A stretch of DNA of 64,000 bases, from the NCBI RefSeq assembly GCF_019891175.1, contig NZ_CP072600.1, forward strand, positions 5,890,001-5,954,000. The letters run 5' to 3'. The number at the start of each line of letters is the position of its first letter. Positions within the stretch are counted from its first letter, which is position 1. The notes below the pieces were generated by a model. That model was not told where the DNA came from and ran no database searches. It was given only the letters and a program-made list of their open reading frames with translations. The stretch comes from Leptothermofonsia sichuanensis E412 (GTDB taxonomy: Bacteria; Cyanobacteriota; Cyanobacteriia; Leptolyngbyales; Leptolyngbyaceae). This document shows, piece after piece, positions 27,933 to 37,836 of this stretch. The position numbers and the translations under genes were made by a program.

Positions 27933-29669
27933 TTATTTCTGGCGAATCGGAATTTTAATCACAAATTCCGCTCCCTCTCCGGGTGAAGAGAAACACTGCA
28001 ATGTTCCCTGGTGCCGCTCAGTCACAATCTGGTAGCTGATCGATAAGCCCATGCCCGTCCCTTTGCCAACAGGTTTTGTGGTGAAAAATGGGTCAAATAA
28101 TCGCTGTCGAACGAATTCTGTCATTCCCGGTCCATTATCCGCAATCCGAATCGTGACATGGTCTTTGTCCGGCATTTCTGTGGTGATGTGGAGAGTACTG
28201 GGAAACTGCTGCATAGCCTCAATTTCCCGTCTACTATCCCGCTCTTCCAGGGCATCCAGGGCATTAGCCAGAATGTTCATAAACACCTGGTTCAATTGCC
28301 CGGCATAGCAGGCGACCAGAGGCAGATTTCCATATTCCTTGATGACCCTTACTTCCGGGCGATTGTGGCGTGCTTTCAGGCGATTCTGCAAAATCATCAA
28401 CGCACTGTCAATTCCTTCATGGATGTCCACGGCCTTAAACTCAGCTTCATCCATGCGAGAAAAGGTCCGTAGAGAAGTCACAATCTTCTGAATCCGGTCG
28501 GCTCCCACCTTCATTGAAGTCAGCAATCTGGGCAAATCCACCAGCACAAAATCAAGGTCAATGGCCTCTGCCACGGTTTGGATTTCTGGAACAGGGTCGG
28601 GGTAGTGTTTCTGGTAAAGGTGAATCAGGCTCAGAAGATCGCGGGTGTACTCATGGGCATAGGCAAGGTTGCCGTAGATAAAGTTGACCGGGTTATTAAT
28701 CTCATGGGCAACCCCCGCAACCAACTGACCCAGACCAGACATTTTCTCGGTCTGAATTAGCTGCGCCTGAGTATTTTGCAACTGGCGTAACGCTTTTTCT
28801 AACTCAGCAGATTGCTGTCTCAAGGCAGCTTCTGATCGCCGTAGTGCCTCCTCCGCCTGAATTCTTTCCTGCTCCATTCGTTTGCGCTCAGTGATATCGG
28901 TGACAGTCACGACCAGTTGATAGATGCAAGCAGCCCCATCTTGTAAAGGCGTTACATTTAAGTGCCACCAGGTTTCTGCCCCCGCTTCTCCAAAACATTG
29001 TTCAAACGTGAGCGGTCTTCTCTGCCGGATACACTCCTGGAACTGGTATTTCAGAGGAATCGCCTCTGCTCCCAGAGCTTCTGTCACTGTTCTCCCCAGT
29101 AAGGTCTCAAAGGGGACAGGACTGATGCTTGCCATAGTCAGGTTGTAGTTGGCGTAGCGAAATTCTTCGCCCTGATTCAACACATCCAGGACAAAAATGC
29201 CATAGTCTACACCATCCCAGATACTTTGTAGAAACTGTGCCTGTCGATGCAGGCGCTGTTCCACCTGTTTGCGCTCAGTAATATCCCGCGCCACACCAAT
29301 AATCGAAACCACCTGATGGTTGGCATCCTTTTTGACTGCCAGGCTGAGGGTGTGCCACCGCCAGCTACTATTCTTATGGCGAACCCGGTACTCCACTCCA
29401 GACTGTTTTTGCCCGGTGGCGATCGCGGACTCAAATGCCTGATAGCAAATTTCCAGATCTTCCGGTTCAATCAAAGGCACAAACGATTTGCCTTCAAGTT
29501 CAGACAGGTCGTACCCAAGTAAGTCTGTGAAATTGGGGGAAACATAGGTAAAACTTCCCTCCGGTGAAAGCAAAAAAATCAAATCGTTGGCATTCTCAAC
29601 AATGCTGCGAAATTTTTCTTCACTCTGGCGGAGGGCTATGAGTTCTTGATGCAGTAATTCGGTAGACAT
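27933..29669 (-). CDS. PAS-PAS sensor histidine kinase
   Basis: A 578-residue soluble kinase. Two PAS domains with PAC motifs (about 12-135 and 140-265, each ending VxDITERK) are followed by a coiled coil (about 265-305), a HisKA-like phosphoacceptor region with GLGQLVAGVAHEINNPVNF, and an HATPase domain (about 440-578) with N box NILANALDALEE, G1 ADNGPGM and G2 GKGTGMGLS. No membrane segments are present, so the input is cytoplasmic. No response regulator lies next to it, so its partner is unknown. Confidence 0.93.
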   Translation of the reverse strand: MSTELLHQELIALRQSEEKFRSIVENANDLIFLLSPEGSFTYVSPNFTDLLGYDLSELEGKSFVPLIEPEDLEICYQAFESAIATGQKQSGVEYRVRHKNSSWRWHTLSLAVKKDANHQVVSIIGVARDITERKQVEQRLHRQAQFLQSIWDGVDYGIFVLDVLNQGEEFRYANYNLTMASISPVPFETLLGRTVTEALGAEAIPLKYQFQECIRQRRPLTFEQCFGEAGAETWWHLNVTPLQDGAACIYQLVVTVTDITERKRMEQERIQAEEALRRSEAALRQQSAELEKALRQLQNTQAQLIQTEKMSGLGQLVAGVAHEINNPVNFIYGNLAYAHEYTRDLLSLIHLYQKHYPDPVPEIQTVAEAIDLDFVLVDLPRLLTSMKVGADRIQKIVTSLRTFSRMDEAEFKAVDIHEGIDSALMILQNRLKARHNRPEVRVIKEYGNLPLVACYAGQLNQVFMNILANALDALEERDSRREIEAMQQFPSTLHITTEMPDKDHVTIRIADNGPGMTEFVRQRLFDPFFTTKPVGKGTGMGLSISYQIVTERHQGTLQCFSSPGEGAEFVIKIPIRQK

Positions 29670-29791
29670 AAACTGACCCTGACCTGCCGGTTACAGCGCT
29701 TTCAGATGCATCGGTGGTTTACCAATTACCTAACTGCCTATCATTTCCTGTGGGTTGCAGGTGCCCTGATTCAGTAAAATTTTTCCATTAA

Positions 29792-29840
29792 AAAACCTTC
29801 TGGAGTCTGACAGAGTCAGTCTCGAGTTCCAGAAGGTTTT
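29792..29840 (-). terminator. metK rho-independent terminator
   Basis: Perfect 13-bp arms (AAAACCTTCTGGA at 29792-29804 and its complement at 29828-29840) with a 23-nt loop. Read in the metK direction the stem is followed by a TTTTTT run (to about 29790). It lies 40 bp past the metK stop. The T-run on the other side also allows function in both directions. Confidence 0.85.
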
Positions 29841-29880
29841 GATGTGTCCATTTAACCGGGCATGGCTGACCGGGCAACCG

Positions 29881-31140
29881 TTAGAATTTGACGGACAAAG
29901 ACTCCGTCAGGGCTTCCCGCAAGATTCCAGCTTTGTCCGTTTGCTCCCAGGGCAACTCCAGATCGGTGCGCCCAAAGTGACCATAGGCCGCCACATCCTG
30001 ATAGAAGCGCCCACCCCGTTCAGCCGGCAGATGCCGCAAGTTAAATGCCTGAATAATCCCTGCAGGACGCAGTTCGAAATGCTGTTGAATGAGTTCCAGA
30101 ATGCGCTCATCGGCAATCTTACCGGTTCCAAAGGTATCAACCATAATGCTGACCGGGCGAGCAACCCCAATCGCATAGCTTAGTTGGACTTCGCACTTAT
30201 CTGCCAGACCAGCCGCCACAATGTTTTTAGCCACATAACGACAGGCATAGGCAGCACTGCGGTCTACCTTTGTAGGATCTTTCCCAGAGAATGCGCCGCC
30301 CCCATGACGGGAATATCCTCCATAGGTATCGACAATGATCTTGCGCCCAGTTAAACCCGCATCTCCCTGGGGACCCCCTACCACAAATTTGCCAGTGGGG
30401 TTGACCAGGAAGCGAGTATTGTTGTCTGGCTTAATATCAATGTCGGCAAATACAGGCAACACCACAACTGACCACAGGTCTTCCTTGATTTTTGCCTGAA
30501 CGGCAGCTTCATCTGAAATACTGCCAATGGTTGGAGTATGTTGAGTTGAAACCAGGATCGTGTCAATACCGATGGGGCGATCGCCCTCATACAAAACCGT
30601 GACCTGGGTTTTTCCGTCCGGGCGGAGATAAGGAAGCTGACCCGTTTTGCGAACGGTAGCTAATTTACGAGAAATACGATGCGCCAGACTGATGGGCAGC
30701 GGCATCAATTCAGGGGTTTCGTTGCAGGCAAACCCAAACATAATACCCTGGTCCCCGGCACCAATCCGGTCTAGCTCCTCATTGCTTGCCTGGGCACGGG
30801 TTTCATGGGCTGAATTGACCCCCTGGGCAATATCGGGAGATTGGGTATCTAAAGCCACCAGCACTGCACAGCTTGTAGCGCAGAAACCCCCATCAGCGCC
30901 GGTGTAACCAATCTCAGTTACTTTCTGTCTGACAAGATCGATATAGTTGACCCGTGCCTTGGTGGTAATCTCACCCGTAATCAACACCAGACCTGTGTTG
31001 ACGACGACTTCGGCTGCCACCCGACTTGCAGGATCTTCATTCAAGAGAGCATCCAGAATCGTATCTGAGATCTGATCGCAGATTTTGTCAGGATGCCCTT
31101 CGGTAACGGATTCAGAGGTAAAGAGATAACGACGAGACAA
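29881..31140 (-). CDS. metK: S-adenosylmethionine synthetase
   Basis: A 419-residue enzyme that makes S-adenosylmethionine from methionine and ATP. The N-terminal [19 protein letters not shown], the methionine-loop region [16 protein letters not shown] and the phosphate loop [19 protein letters not shown] are all intact. Length fits cyanobacterial MetK. It is monocistronic on the minus strand with its own terminator. The 240 bp upstream show no recognisable SAM riboswitch. It supplies methyl groups for enzymes such as the methyltransferase at 50.5 kb. Confidence 0.98.
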   Translation of the reverse strand: MSRRYLFTSESVTEGHPDKICDQISDTILDALLNEDPASRVAAEVVVNTGLVLITGEITTKARVNYIDLVRQKVTEIGYTGADGGFCATSCAVLVALDTQSPDIAQGVNSAHETRAQASNEELDRIGAGDQGIMFGFACNETPELMPLPISLAHRISRKLATVRKTGQLPYLRPDGKTQVTVLYEGDRPIGIDTILVSTQHTPTIGSISDEAAVQAKIKEDLWSVVVLPVFADIDIKPDNNTRFLVNPTGKFVVGGPQGDAGLTGRKIIVDTYGGYSRHGGGAFSGKDPTKVDRSAAYACRYVAKNIVAAGLADKCEVQLSYAIGVARPVSIMVDTFGTGKIADERILELIQQHFELRPAGIIQAFNLRHLPAERGGRFYQDVAAYGHFGRTDLELPWEQTDKAGILREALTESLSVKF

Positions 31141-31380
31141 CTGGATACCCTCTCCTTAAAGAATATAGGGAAACGAAACCATTTCTACCTATTCGATAGT
31201 AGAAAATGGGGCACCTAAAGAGCTTACGTAATTCTACCTGTCAAACTGCATAGAATGGTAACCGAACCCAGGAAAACATTAGGAGAGAATACTCGGTATC
31301 TTCACTTATTCTTTGCAAAGTGCAATTTTAGAAAAAGTTCAGGCAAAGGAGTTCGCCACTTCTCCTGAATCGCTAACACC

Positions 31381-32124
31381 CTAGTCATGAACAACCTGAA
31401 TTGCAGAAAAATGAGGAACCAGGACATCGGCTCCAGCTAAAGCCGCTGGTTTTATCCCGCCCCAGGTCACTCCAACACAACCAGCCGCTCCTGCCGCCCG
31501 TGCCATTTCCATATCTATGGTAGAGTCGCCAATGGCGATCGCCCCCTGCGGCTCAACACCCAACTCGGCGCAGATTTGATGAAACAAAATCGGGTCAGGC
31601 TTACCTGGTCCCATGTCTGTTCCCCTGCCTGCCTGGACCAATCCCATCAGATCGTATTGTTCGATGAAGTCTCGGACATTCTGAGTCGTATCCGCTGACA
31701 GAATTCCAATCCTGACTCCAGCCCGGGTCAGGTTTTGGAGCAACTCTCGTATACCTTCAAACAGCGGTGTATGGTCTGCCTTATGCTTAAAAATGCTGTC
31801 TGCCTCCATAAATGCCGATCGCACAATCCCCAGGGATTCCCCCCAATCTCGTCCAGTTTCTGCCACATAAGCCGCTGCGGCAATCTCATTTTCCAGACGA
31901 GATCCGACTGCCATCAGCCCTGCAGGATTGAGTTGCCCTTCATTCAGACCAAACGCCATCAGCAATGGCTCCTGCACACCGGGAATCTGGGCATCAATCA
32001 AGCGAGCACGCTTTTGCGCCAGATTCCACAAAAAGTCATGGGAATCTGCCAGGGTTCCATCTTTGTCAAAAACCACTGCCTGGATATTCCTGAAACGGAC
32101 GGTGCCGCAATGAATGGTTGCCAA
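31381..32124 (-). CDS. HAD-superfamily phosphatase
   Basis: A 247-residue haloacid-dehalogenase-type hydrolase. Motif I is VVFDKDGTLADS (nucleophile Asp, acid/base Asp), motif II is GILSADTT, and motif III-IV are KPDPILF and GDSTIDMEMARAAGA. The helical cap follows motif I, as in phosphoglycolate-phosphatase-like subfamilies. The substrate cannot be read from the sequence. It follows the S1 gene on the same strand but is separated from it by a strong terminator. Confidence 0.88.
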   Translation of the reverse strand: MATIHCGTVRFRNIQAVVFDKDGTLADSHDFLWNLAQKRARLIDAQIPGVQEPLLMAFGLNEGQLNPAGLMAVGSRLENEIAAAAYVAETGRDWGESLGIVRSAFMEADSIFKHKADHTPLFEGIRELLQNLTRAGVRIGILSADTTQNVRDFIEQYDLMGLVQAGRGTDMGPGKPDPILFHQICAELGVEPQGAIAIGDSTIDMEMARAAGAAGCVGVTWGGIKPAALAGADVLVPHFSAIQVVHD

Positions 32125-32168
32125 GAAAACCCTCCAGTAGGCTGCATATGGGCCAAGTTCTATCCTAC

Positions 32169-32194
32169 AAAAAAAGAGGGGAACTCCCCCTCTT
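32169..32194 (-). terminator. rpsA rho-independent terminator
   Basis: Read leftward, AAGAGGGG pairs with CCCCTCTT (32174-32181 and 32187-32194) across a 5-nt loop, followed by a run of T on the rpsA strand (32169-32175). It lies about 37 bp after the rpsA stop. Confidence 0.88.
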
Positions 32195-32230
32195 CCAAAG
32201 CATCAAGAGCCTGAAGCAAGCTGAATCAAA

Positions 32231-33232
32231 TTAATCTTCGTCAATGGCCGGAGGCAGATCTTCAACTTCAATTGCCTCTACAACAGGTTCAGGTTCAGCT
32301 TCAAGGGTCATGGTTTTACCCTGTTGTTGAGCCAGTACCTGCTCCCGATAGCGAGCAGCCATTTCCTCTGCTTTGTCATAAACCACCTGGGGGTTCTTCA
32401 CCATATCTCCAGGTTCTGGTTCAAGCTGCTTGGTTGAGAGAGAAATCCGTCCCCGATCAGAATCCAGATCAATGATCATCACCTTCACTTCATCATTGAC
32501 GTTAAAGACGCTGTGGGGGGTATCAATGTGGTCGTGGGAAATCTCAGAAATGTGCAGTAGGCCGCTCACACCACCAATGTCAATGAAGGCTCCGTAGGGT
32601 TTGATGCCACGGACAGTTCCAATCACGACCTCACCGACTTCGAGCTTATTCATCTTGCGCTCGACCAGAGCACGGCGATGACTCAGGACCAGGCGGTTAC
32701 GCTCCTCATCGACTTCCAGGAATTTCAGGGGTAATTCTTCGCCTACCAGATCTTCCTTAGGCTTACGGGTGCTGATATGAGAGCCTGGAATGAACCCCCG
32801 CAATCCCTCAATCCGCACCAGAGCGCCCCCCCGGTTGGTCGCAAACACCATAGAGCGAACTGTGGCGTCCTCAGCCTGAAGCTGGCGAACCCGCTCCCAT
32901 GCCCGCATATACTCGATCCGGCGGATGGAAAGGGTGAGTTGCCCATCTTCATTTTCATCGGCCAGAATAAAAAATTCTCTCGTTTCATTGGACTGTAGCA
33001 CCTCTTCCGGGCTATCAATCCGATTAATTGACATTTCCTGAATTGGGATGTAAGCAGCAGTCTTCGCGCCAATGTCAATCAGAGCGCCCCTCGGCTCAAG
33101 ACTGAATACGGTTCCAGCCACCACATCACCAGGGCTGAAGTGATAATCGTACTTGTCGAGCAGGGCTGCAAAATCTTCGTGGGTAAAGCCGACGTCAATA
33201 TCCATCGTTTGCTGATTGACCATGCGAATCAT
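32231..33232 (-). CDS. rpsA: 30S ribosomal protein S1
   Basis: A 333-residue S1 with three S1 RNA-binding domains (about 35-110, 120-190 and 200-275), the short cyanobacterial/plastid form rather than the six-domain proteobacterial one. Typical parts are DFAALLDKYDYHFSPGDVVAGTV and the third repeat VGEVVIGTVRGIKPYGAFIDIG. An acidic tail ends the protein. ATG at 33232 or an in-frame ATG at 33223 could start it; GGAGAA at about 33248-33253 fits the first better. A terminator follows. Confidence 0.96.
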   Translation of the reverse strand: MIRMVNQQTMDIDVGFTHEDFAALLDKYDYHFSPGDVVAGTVFSLEPRGALIDIGAKTAAYIPIQEMSINRIDSPEEVLQSNETREFFILADENEDGQLTLSIRRIEYMRAWERVRQLQAEDATVRSMVFATNRGGALVRIEGLRGFIPGSHISTRKPKEDLVGEELPLKFLEVDEERNRLVLSHRRALVERKMNKLEVGEVVIGTVRGIKPYGAFIDIGGVSGLLHISEISHDHIDTPHSVFNVNDEVKVMIIDLDSDRGRISLSTKQLEPEPGDMVKNPQVVYDKAEEMAARYREQVLAQQQGKTMTLEAEPEPVVEAIEVEDLPPAIDED

Positions 33233-33692
33233 GTCCTAGTAAATATTCTCCTTAAACAACCGCCTCCTGTCGATGCATATGCACGCAAGAATCGTGCTTG
33301 TACACCTACATCTCTCCTACCCATTGTAGAAGATCTCAGCCTATGCAATTAGAGGCTCAGAAGAACCATGATAACTCAATCATGGTCGCTAAGTATATTG
33401 TTTATGAGGACTTTCTCATTCTCCTTAGAGAAAATGGTCAAATTCCCAGGAATGGTTTCCAGTACTCTGCGGCGTTCAGTTCGGCACCCCTTCCGTCAGA
33501 CCCTGTGGAGGACTGAGGATTAAGGGCGGAGGATCGAGCGAAAAGGGTTGATAGATTTTCGCCCGGCATTATGAGTGATTTATTCAAAGAATAATGAGAA
33601 GCCAGAAAAATTCATAAAACGTAACTATGGCGTCACTATGAATAAGAATTTAATGCCAGGAAGAATTTAATGCCGGGGCCATCCCGGTTGGG
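33233..33692. other. intergenic region rpsA / nrdR
   Basis: 460 bp between two leftward genes; it should hold the rpsA promoter. It contains a small tandem repeat (GAAGAATTTAATGCCGG-like, about 33642-33676) just after the nrdR stop. A plus-strand frame at 33298-33516 lacks any recognisable feature and is not called. Confidence 0.5.
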
Positions 33693-34250
33693 TTAAACTT
33701 CGGCGCGAGTGGGGGATTGTGGGGGCGTGAGGATGGTAGCATCTGAACCCACTGGAGACTCTTCCTGGGCAGCGGAAACACTTTCCGTGGGATGATTGGC
33801 GGTGTTCTGGAGATGGTTGAGCGTGTCAACAAAGTCTCGAATTCCCTGGAATTTTCGGTAGACGGATGCAAACCGGATGTAGGCAACCTCACTCACATGA
33901 CGCAGGCTTTGTAAGACAAGCTCACCAATTTCGGCACTGGTGACTTCGCGCACCGCTCGCTGTTGGAGTTCTGCTTCAATTTCATCAACTAATGTCTCCA
34001 GCTGAGTGGAGGAAATGCCGGTTTTTTCACAGGCACTTACCATTCCCCGCAGCAACTTGGAGCGGTCGAAGGATTCGCTATCGCCGTCCCGCTTGATGAC
34101 TGTAATGGGAACAAACTCAATCCGCTCATAGGTGGTAAAGCGCCGCTCACATCGGAGGCATTCTCGACGGCGTCTGACACTTTGCCCTGCTTCTGCTGAA
34201 CGCGACTCAAGAACCCGGTTTTCAGTGAACTGGCAAAAGGGGCAGCGCAT
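33693..34250 (-). CDS. nrdR: transcriptional repressor NrdR
   Basis: A 185-residue repressor of ribonucleotide reductase genes. The zinc ribbon MRCPFC...[13 protein letters not shown] is complete (two CxxC pairs) and is followed by an ATP-cone domain (about 45-140) with [19 protein letters not shown] at 34250 gives the family start MRCPFC; an in-frame upstream extension to 34334 is not typical. The C-terminal tail past residue 150 is low-complexity and variable. Confidence 0.95.
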   Translation of the reverse strand: MRCPFCQFTENRVLESRSAEAGQSVRRRRECLRCERRFTTYERIEFVPITVIKRDGDSESFDRSKLLRGMVSACEKTGISSTQLETLVDEIEAELQQRAVREVTSAEIGELVLQSLRHVSEVAYIRFASVYRKFQGIRDFVDTLNHLQNTANHPTESVSAAQEESPVGSDATILTPPQSPTRAEV

Positions 34251-34803
34251 GATGAGAAAGACTCCGAGCGGATAATATAGTACTCGCAAGTAGTAAGCTA
34301 TCTTGCAAAAAACTCCCGCCTGTGGAGACATCAAGTCTTTGAAGGCACGGAGTTCAGGGCGGATAGGAGTGATGTCTGCTTTTACATTAATCAGTATTGA
34401 TGATTATGGCTGATTTATTTCATTAATTTTCGTCTAAGCAGGTGGGGATACTTAAACATTTGAAAAGTTTCTGTTACATCTGCTGGTCAATTCTCATGCT
34501 ATGGCGTTTCCCAATTGAGTCAGGTAGGGGAGTGCAGGCGCAGTGGGGTGTTCGCCCCCTCGCTGTGTCTTCCATCCTTGAAAAGGACTGTAAAAATCTC
34601 AGATTTCGTGGGATTCCCCCTGGGATGGACGGTTCTTACTACCATCTGACAGAAGCGGTTTGGCGATCGCTTTTCTAGAGTAGATTAAGCGCCTATCCAA
34701 AAAGGTTTAACTGTAAACCTGAAAACTCAACAAATCTGAGAACTTAATCTGGAGCGTTTTCAGATAGGCTTCTAAGTACATATCCCCAGAATGGGTCACT
34801 GGA
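34251..34803. other. divergent intergenic region nrdR / EcsC-like gene
   Basis: 553 bp holding the nrdR promoter and that of the next rightward gene. A 78-codon frame (34442-34678) was considered and not called: no ribosome-binding site, no motif. No repeat or RNA gene was identified. Confidence 0.5.
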
Positions 34804-35547
34804 ATGACTACTCAAGATAGAAATCAGTCTTTTGTTGACTGGATGAACCATGCGATCGCCGATGCCATAAAAGCATCCCAGGATATCGCAGACAAACTCA
34901 AAGAAACGGCAGGCGTTCCCCTGTATCAATTCATTGAGCATGGAACTGAAACCATTGGGAAGGTGGTTGCTCCCATTTCCGACAATCCCGTGATCCGATT
35001 TGCCACCAAAGTACCTGTCTTAAGCTGGTTAGCGGCAGCACTGGGTCAGGTGAATGTATCCAGGGTGCAGGCAGATGTGGAAGAAATGCGGCAGCAGTAT
35101 CCCCTGGAAACCGCTGACCAACTGGCACAGCGGGTCATGGTTACAACGGCCTGGAAAGCCGCCGGGATTGGTCTGGTGATGAATGCCATCCCACCACTGG
35201 CGTTGACACTATTCGCTGTCGATTTGGGAGCGATCGCCGCTTTGCAGGCGGAAATGATCTACCGGATTGCCGCCATCTACGATTTTTCTCCCACCGATCC
35301 AACCCGCCGGGGTGAAGTGTTAGCCCTCTGGGGGATATCCACGGGAGGTTCAGGGGTCTTAAAGTCGGGTCTCAGTCTGATCGAGGTGATTCCAGGGGTG
35401 GGCACGGTGGTTGGGGTTGCCAGTGGAGCTACCCTGATTTACACTATCGGCTACCTTGCCTGCCTGTTTTATGCCGAAAAACGCCGCGCTTCTGAAACTA
35501 CATCCTCGATATATAGCAGGGGACAGGGAACAGGGGGCGGGGCATAG
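34804..35547 (+). CDS. EcsC-like protein
   Basis: A 247-residue protein with two hydrophobic helical regions (about 120-145 and 180-215, glycine-rich GVGTVVGVASGATLIYTIGYLACLFYAEK). The pattern resembles the EcsC family, whose role is unclear. The last dozen residues (SSIYSRGQGTGGGA) are encoded by a dispersed GGGGACAGGGAACAGG-type repeat, so the C-terminus seems to have been replaced or extended by repeat DNA. ATG at 34804 lies after GGAATG. The assignment is moderate. Confidence 0.6.
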   Translation: MTTQDRNQSFVDWMNHAIADAIKASQDIADKLKETAGVPLYQFIEHGTETIGKVVAPISDNPVIRFATKVPVLSWLAAALGQVNVSRVQADVEEMRQQYPLETADQLAQRVMVTTAWKAAGIGLVMNAIPPLALTLFAVDLGAIAALQAEMIYRIAAIYDFSPTDPTRRGEVLALWGISTGGSGVLKSGLSLIEVIPGVGTVVGVASGATLIYTIGYLACLFYAEKRRASETTSSIYSRGQGTGGGA

Positions 35548-35647
35548 GGAAAAAAGCATAACAGGATCAGGTTTTCAGCGTTCCAATTTGTCCTGACCTG
35601 GGTGGCGACTGGCATACCATACCAGGTTTTTCTGGGGTTGAAAGGCT

Positions 35648-37294
35648 ATGCTCCATTTGGGTAGGCGTGTTTTGTGGCGAGGGATGGTACCTCAGTCTCT
35701 GCGTGTTCTTTTGTTATTTCTGCTGTGCGGCTTGTTGACCATTAGCTGTCATCGCTCCAGTCTTGACGCTAAAGCCCCTGTGGGCGATCGCAACCGGATT
35801 GTGATGGGCACTACCGCAGCCATTAATACCTTAGATCCAGCAGATGCCTACGGAACCTTTCCTGGAACCCTTCTGTACAATCTGGGCGATCGCCTCTATA
35901 CCTATAAGTTAGGTACGAATGATCTGGAGCCACAGTTGGCAACCGCTTTTCCAACGATCAGTGCCGATGGACTGACATATACTATTCCGCTGCGCCAGGG
36001 TGTCCTGTTTCACGATGGTACTCGCTTTGATGCCAGAGCGATGGCATTTTCCCTCCAGCGCTTCATGGAAAACGGGGGAGCACCTTCGTTTTTGCTGGCT
36101 GACCTGGTGGAATCCGTAAACCCCACGGCTGACTATGAGTTAACGCTGAAATTAAAGAAGCCCTTTGCGGCCTTTCCGGCACTGCTGGCGTTCTCCGGTG
36201 CCTGTGCCGTTTCGCCCCAGGCTTACGAAATTAAGCCTGGGGAATTCAAGCCCCGGCAATTTGTTGGTACCGGCCCCTATAAATTAGTTAAATTTGGCAC
36301 CGATCAAATCCTGCTTGATGCCTTTGAGCAGTACTGGGGGCAGAAACCAGCCAATCGGGGGGTTGATATTCAGATCTTTTCCAGTCCAGCCAATCTATTC
36401 AATGCCTTTCGGACAAGGGCGATTGATATTGCCTATCAGAGCCTGGCGATTGAGCAAATTGCCAGTCTTGAAGAGAGCGCTGCAACTGCTGGTTGGCAAA
36501 TCATTGAGCGTTCAGGCAGCGGCATTGATGTTCTGACCCTGAACCTGAAGTCACCCCCTTTAGACCAGTTAGAAGTGCGGCAGGCGATCGCTGCTCTCAT
36601 TGATCGCCCGCTATTACAAGAACGGGTATTTCAGAGACAAATTGATCCCCTTTACAGCCTAGTGCCAGTGTCCCTGGATGCCCATCAACCTGTTTTCAAA
36701 GACCAGTATGGCGACAGTAATATCGCCAAAGCAATGGAACTGTTGCAACAGGCAGGTTACTCCCGTACCCATCCCCTCAAACTGGAGTTCTGGTATCGTT
36801 CCAATGTGATCAAAGACCAACTGGCCGCCATTACTTTCAAGGCAATTGCCCGTAAAAAAATGGACGGGCTGGTGCAGCTTGACTTGAAAAGTGTGGAATC
36901 TACTACTGCCTACAAGTATCTGGACAAGGGAGCTTATCCCATCTTTCTACTGGACTGGACCCCCGACTTCTTTGACCCCGACAACTATATCTATCCGTTC
37001 ATGGAATGTTCTACTGGCTCAGTCGAGAAGGGATGTGAGGAGGGACAAAGTGTCCTCTGGGGGTCCTACTACTACAGCAATCGCGCCAACCAACTGATTG
37101 ATCAGAGCCGTAAAGAGCAAAACCCGGCAATTCGGGAACAACTGTTTGTCCAACTCCAGAATTTGCTGGCACAGGATGTCCCTTTCATTCCCCTGTGGCA
37201 AAATAAGGACTTTCTGTTTGCCCAACCAGGAGTACAGGGAGCCAGCCTGGAAGTCACTCAAAAAGTACCCTTGTGGACAATGCAGAAATCTTAA
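35648..37294 (+). CDS. ABC transporter substrate-binding protein, family 5
   Basis: A 548-residue periplasmic binding protein of the peptide/nickel type (SBP_bac_5). The N-terminus is a signal peptide ending LLTISCHRS, consistent with a lipoprotein though the lipobox is not ideal. Family features are VMGTTAAINTLDPADAYG, LRQGVLFHDGTRFDARAMAFSLQRF (split here by reading) and FVGTGPYKLVKF. Its transported ligand (peptide, nickel or other) is not evident. No permease or ATPase gene is adjacent, so the transporter parts must be elsewhere. Confidence 0.9.
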   Translation: MLHLGRRVLWRGMVPQSLRVLLLFLLCGLLTISCHRSSLDAKAPVGDRNRIVMGTTAAINTLDPADAYGTFPGTLLYNLGDRLYTYKLGTNDLEPQLATAFPTISADGLTYTIPLRQGVLFHDGTRFDARAMAFSLQRFMENGGAPSFLLADLVESVNPTADYELTLKLKKPFAAFPALLAFSGACAVSPQAYEIKPGEFKPRQFVGTGPYKLVKFGTDQILLDAFEQYWGQKPANRGVDIQIFSSPANLFNAFRTRAIDIAYQSLAIEQIASLEESAATAGWQIIERSGSGIDVLTLNLKSPPLDQLEVRQAIAALIDRPLLQERVFQRQIDPLYSLVPVSLDAHQPVFKDQYGDSNIAKAMELLQQAGYSRTHPLKLEFWYRSNVIKDQLAAITFKAIARKKMDGLVQLDLKSVESTTAYKYLDKGAYPIFLLDWTPDFFDPDNYIYPFMECSTGSVEKGCEEGQSVLWGSYYYSNRANQLIDQSRKEQNPAIREQLFVQLQNLLAQDVPFIPLWQNKDFLFAQPGVQGASLEVTQKVPLWTMQKS

Positions 37295-37334
37295 TACTTG
37301 AGAATACTTGAGCGTAAAAGCCAGCACTTGAGCC

Positions 37335-37770
37335 TTAACCTGTGCGATCGCCAATGGTCGCAAAATCTCGACTACCAAAAATGGCTTCAGGGTTGCAGTA
37401 AAACTTAAACTCCAGCAGATTATAAAACGGGTCTTGCAGAAAGAAGGTACGGTGTTCCAGGGGTAGACCCGAAAACCGGCGTTTTGGCTGCTGATAGAAC
37501 TGAAGCTGTTGCTGCTGTGCCCGTTTTAGTAATGCTTCCCAGTCTATCTCGGTGCTGAAGACTAACCCAAAGTGTCTGGGATAAATTCCCCGTTGAGGCG
37601 TCAAGGGTTCATCCGTTACATGGGCCACGAGTTGATGCCCATACAAATTAAGAATGATTGAAGTGTCACTTTCACGCCCCACTTCACAGCCCAGACCCTG
37701 AACATAGAATTCTTTGGTTTGGGGAATGTTGCTGACAGGAAAAGCCAGATGGAAAAGGGTGGAAGACATT
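37335..37770 (-). CDS. VOC-family (glyoxalase-like) protein
   Basis: A 144-residue single-domain protein of the vicinal oxygen chelate fold. Conserved pattern: LFHLAFPVSNIPQTKEFYVQGLGC at the start, HFGLVFS in the middle, and FLQDPFYNLLEFKFY near the end, with His and Glu metal-ligand positions kept. The family includes dioxygenases, glyoxalase I and resistance proteins; the substrate here is unknown. ATG at 37770 (MSSTLFHLAF) was chosen over a longer frame whose N-terminal 70 residues overlap the divergent DUF92 gene. Confidence 0.85.
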
Positions 37771-37836
37771 GGAAGAGTGAAAAGAGGGATGGAAGGGGTG
37801 GGAAAATGGAATGTGTTGCTAGCCCGGTTCAGGTGA

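Noticed and set aside
31141-31380. SAM riboswitch upstream of metK
   Set aside because: No SAM aptamer core could be traced in this leader.
34442-34678. 78-codon frame before the EcsC-like gene
   Set aside because: No recognisable domain and no ribosome-binding site; could be chance.
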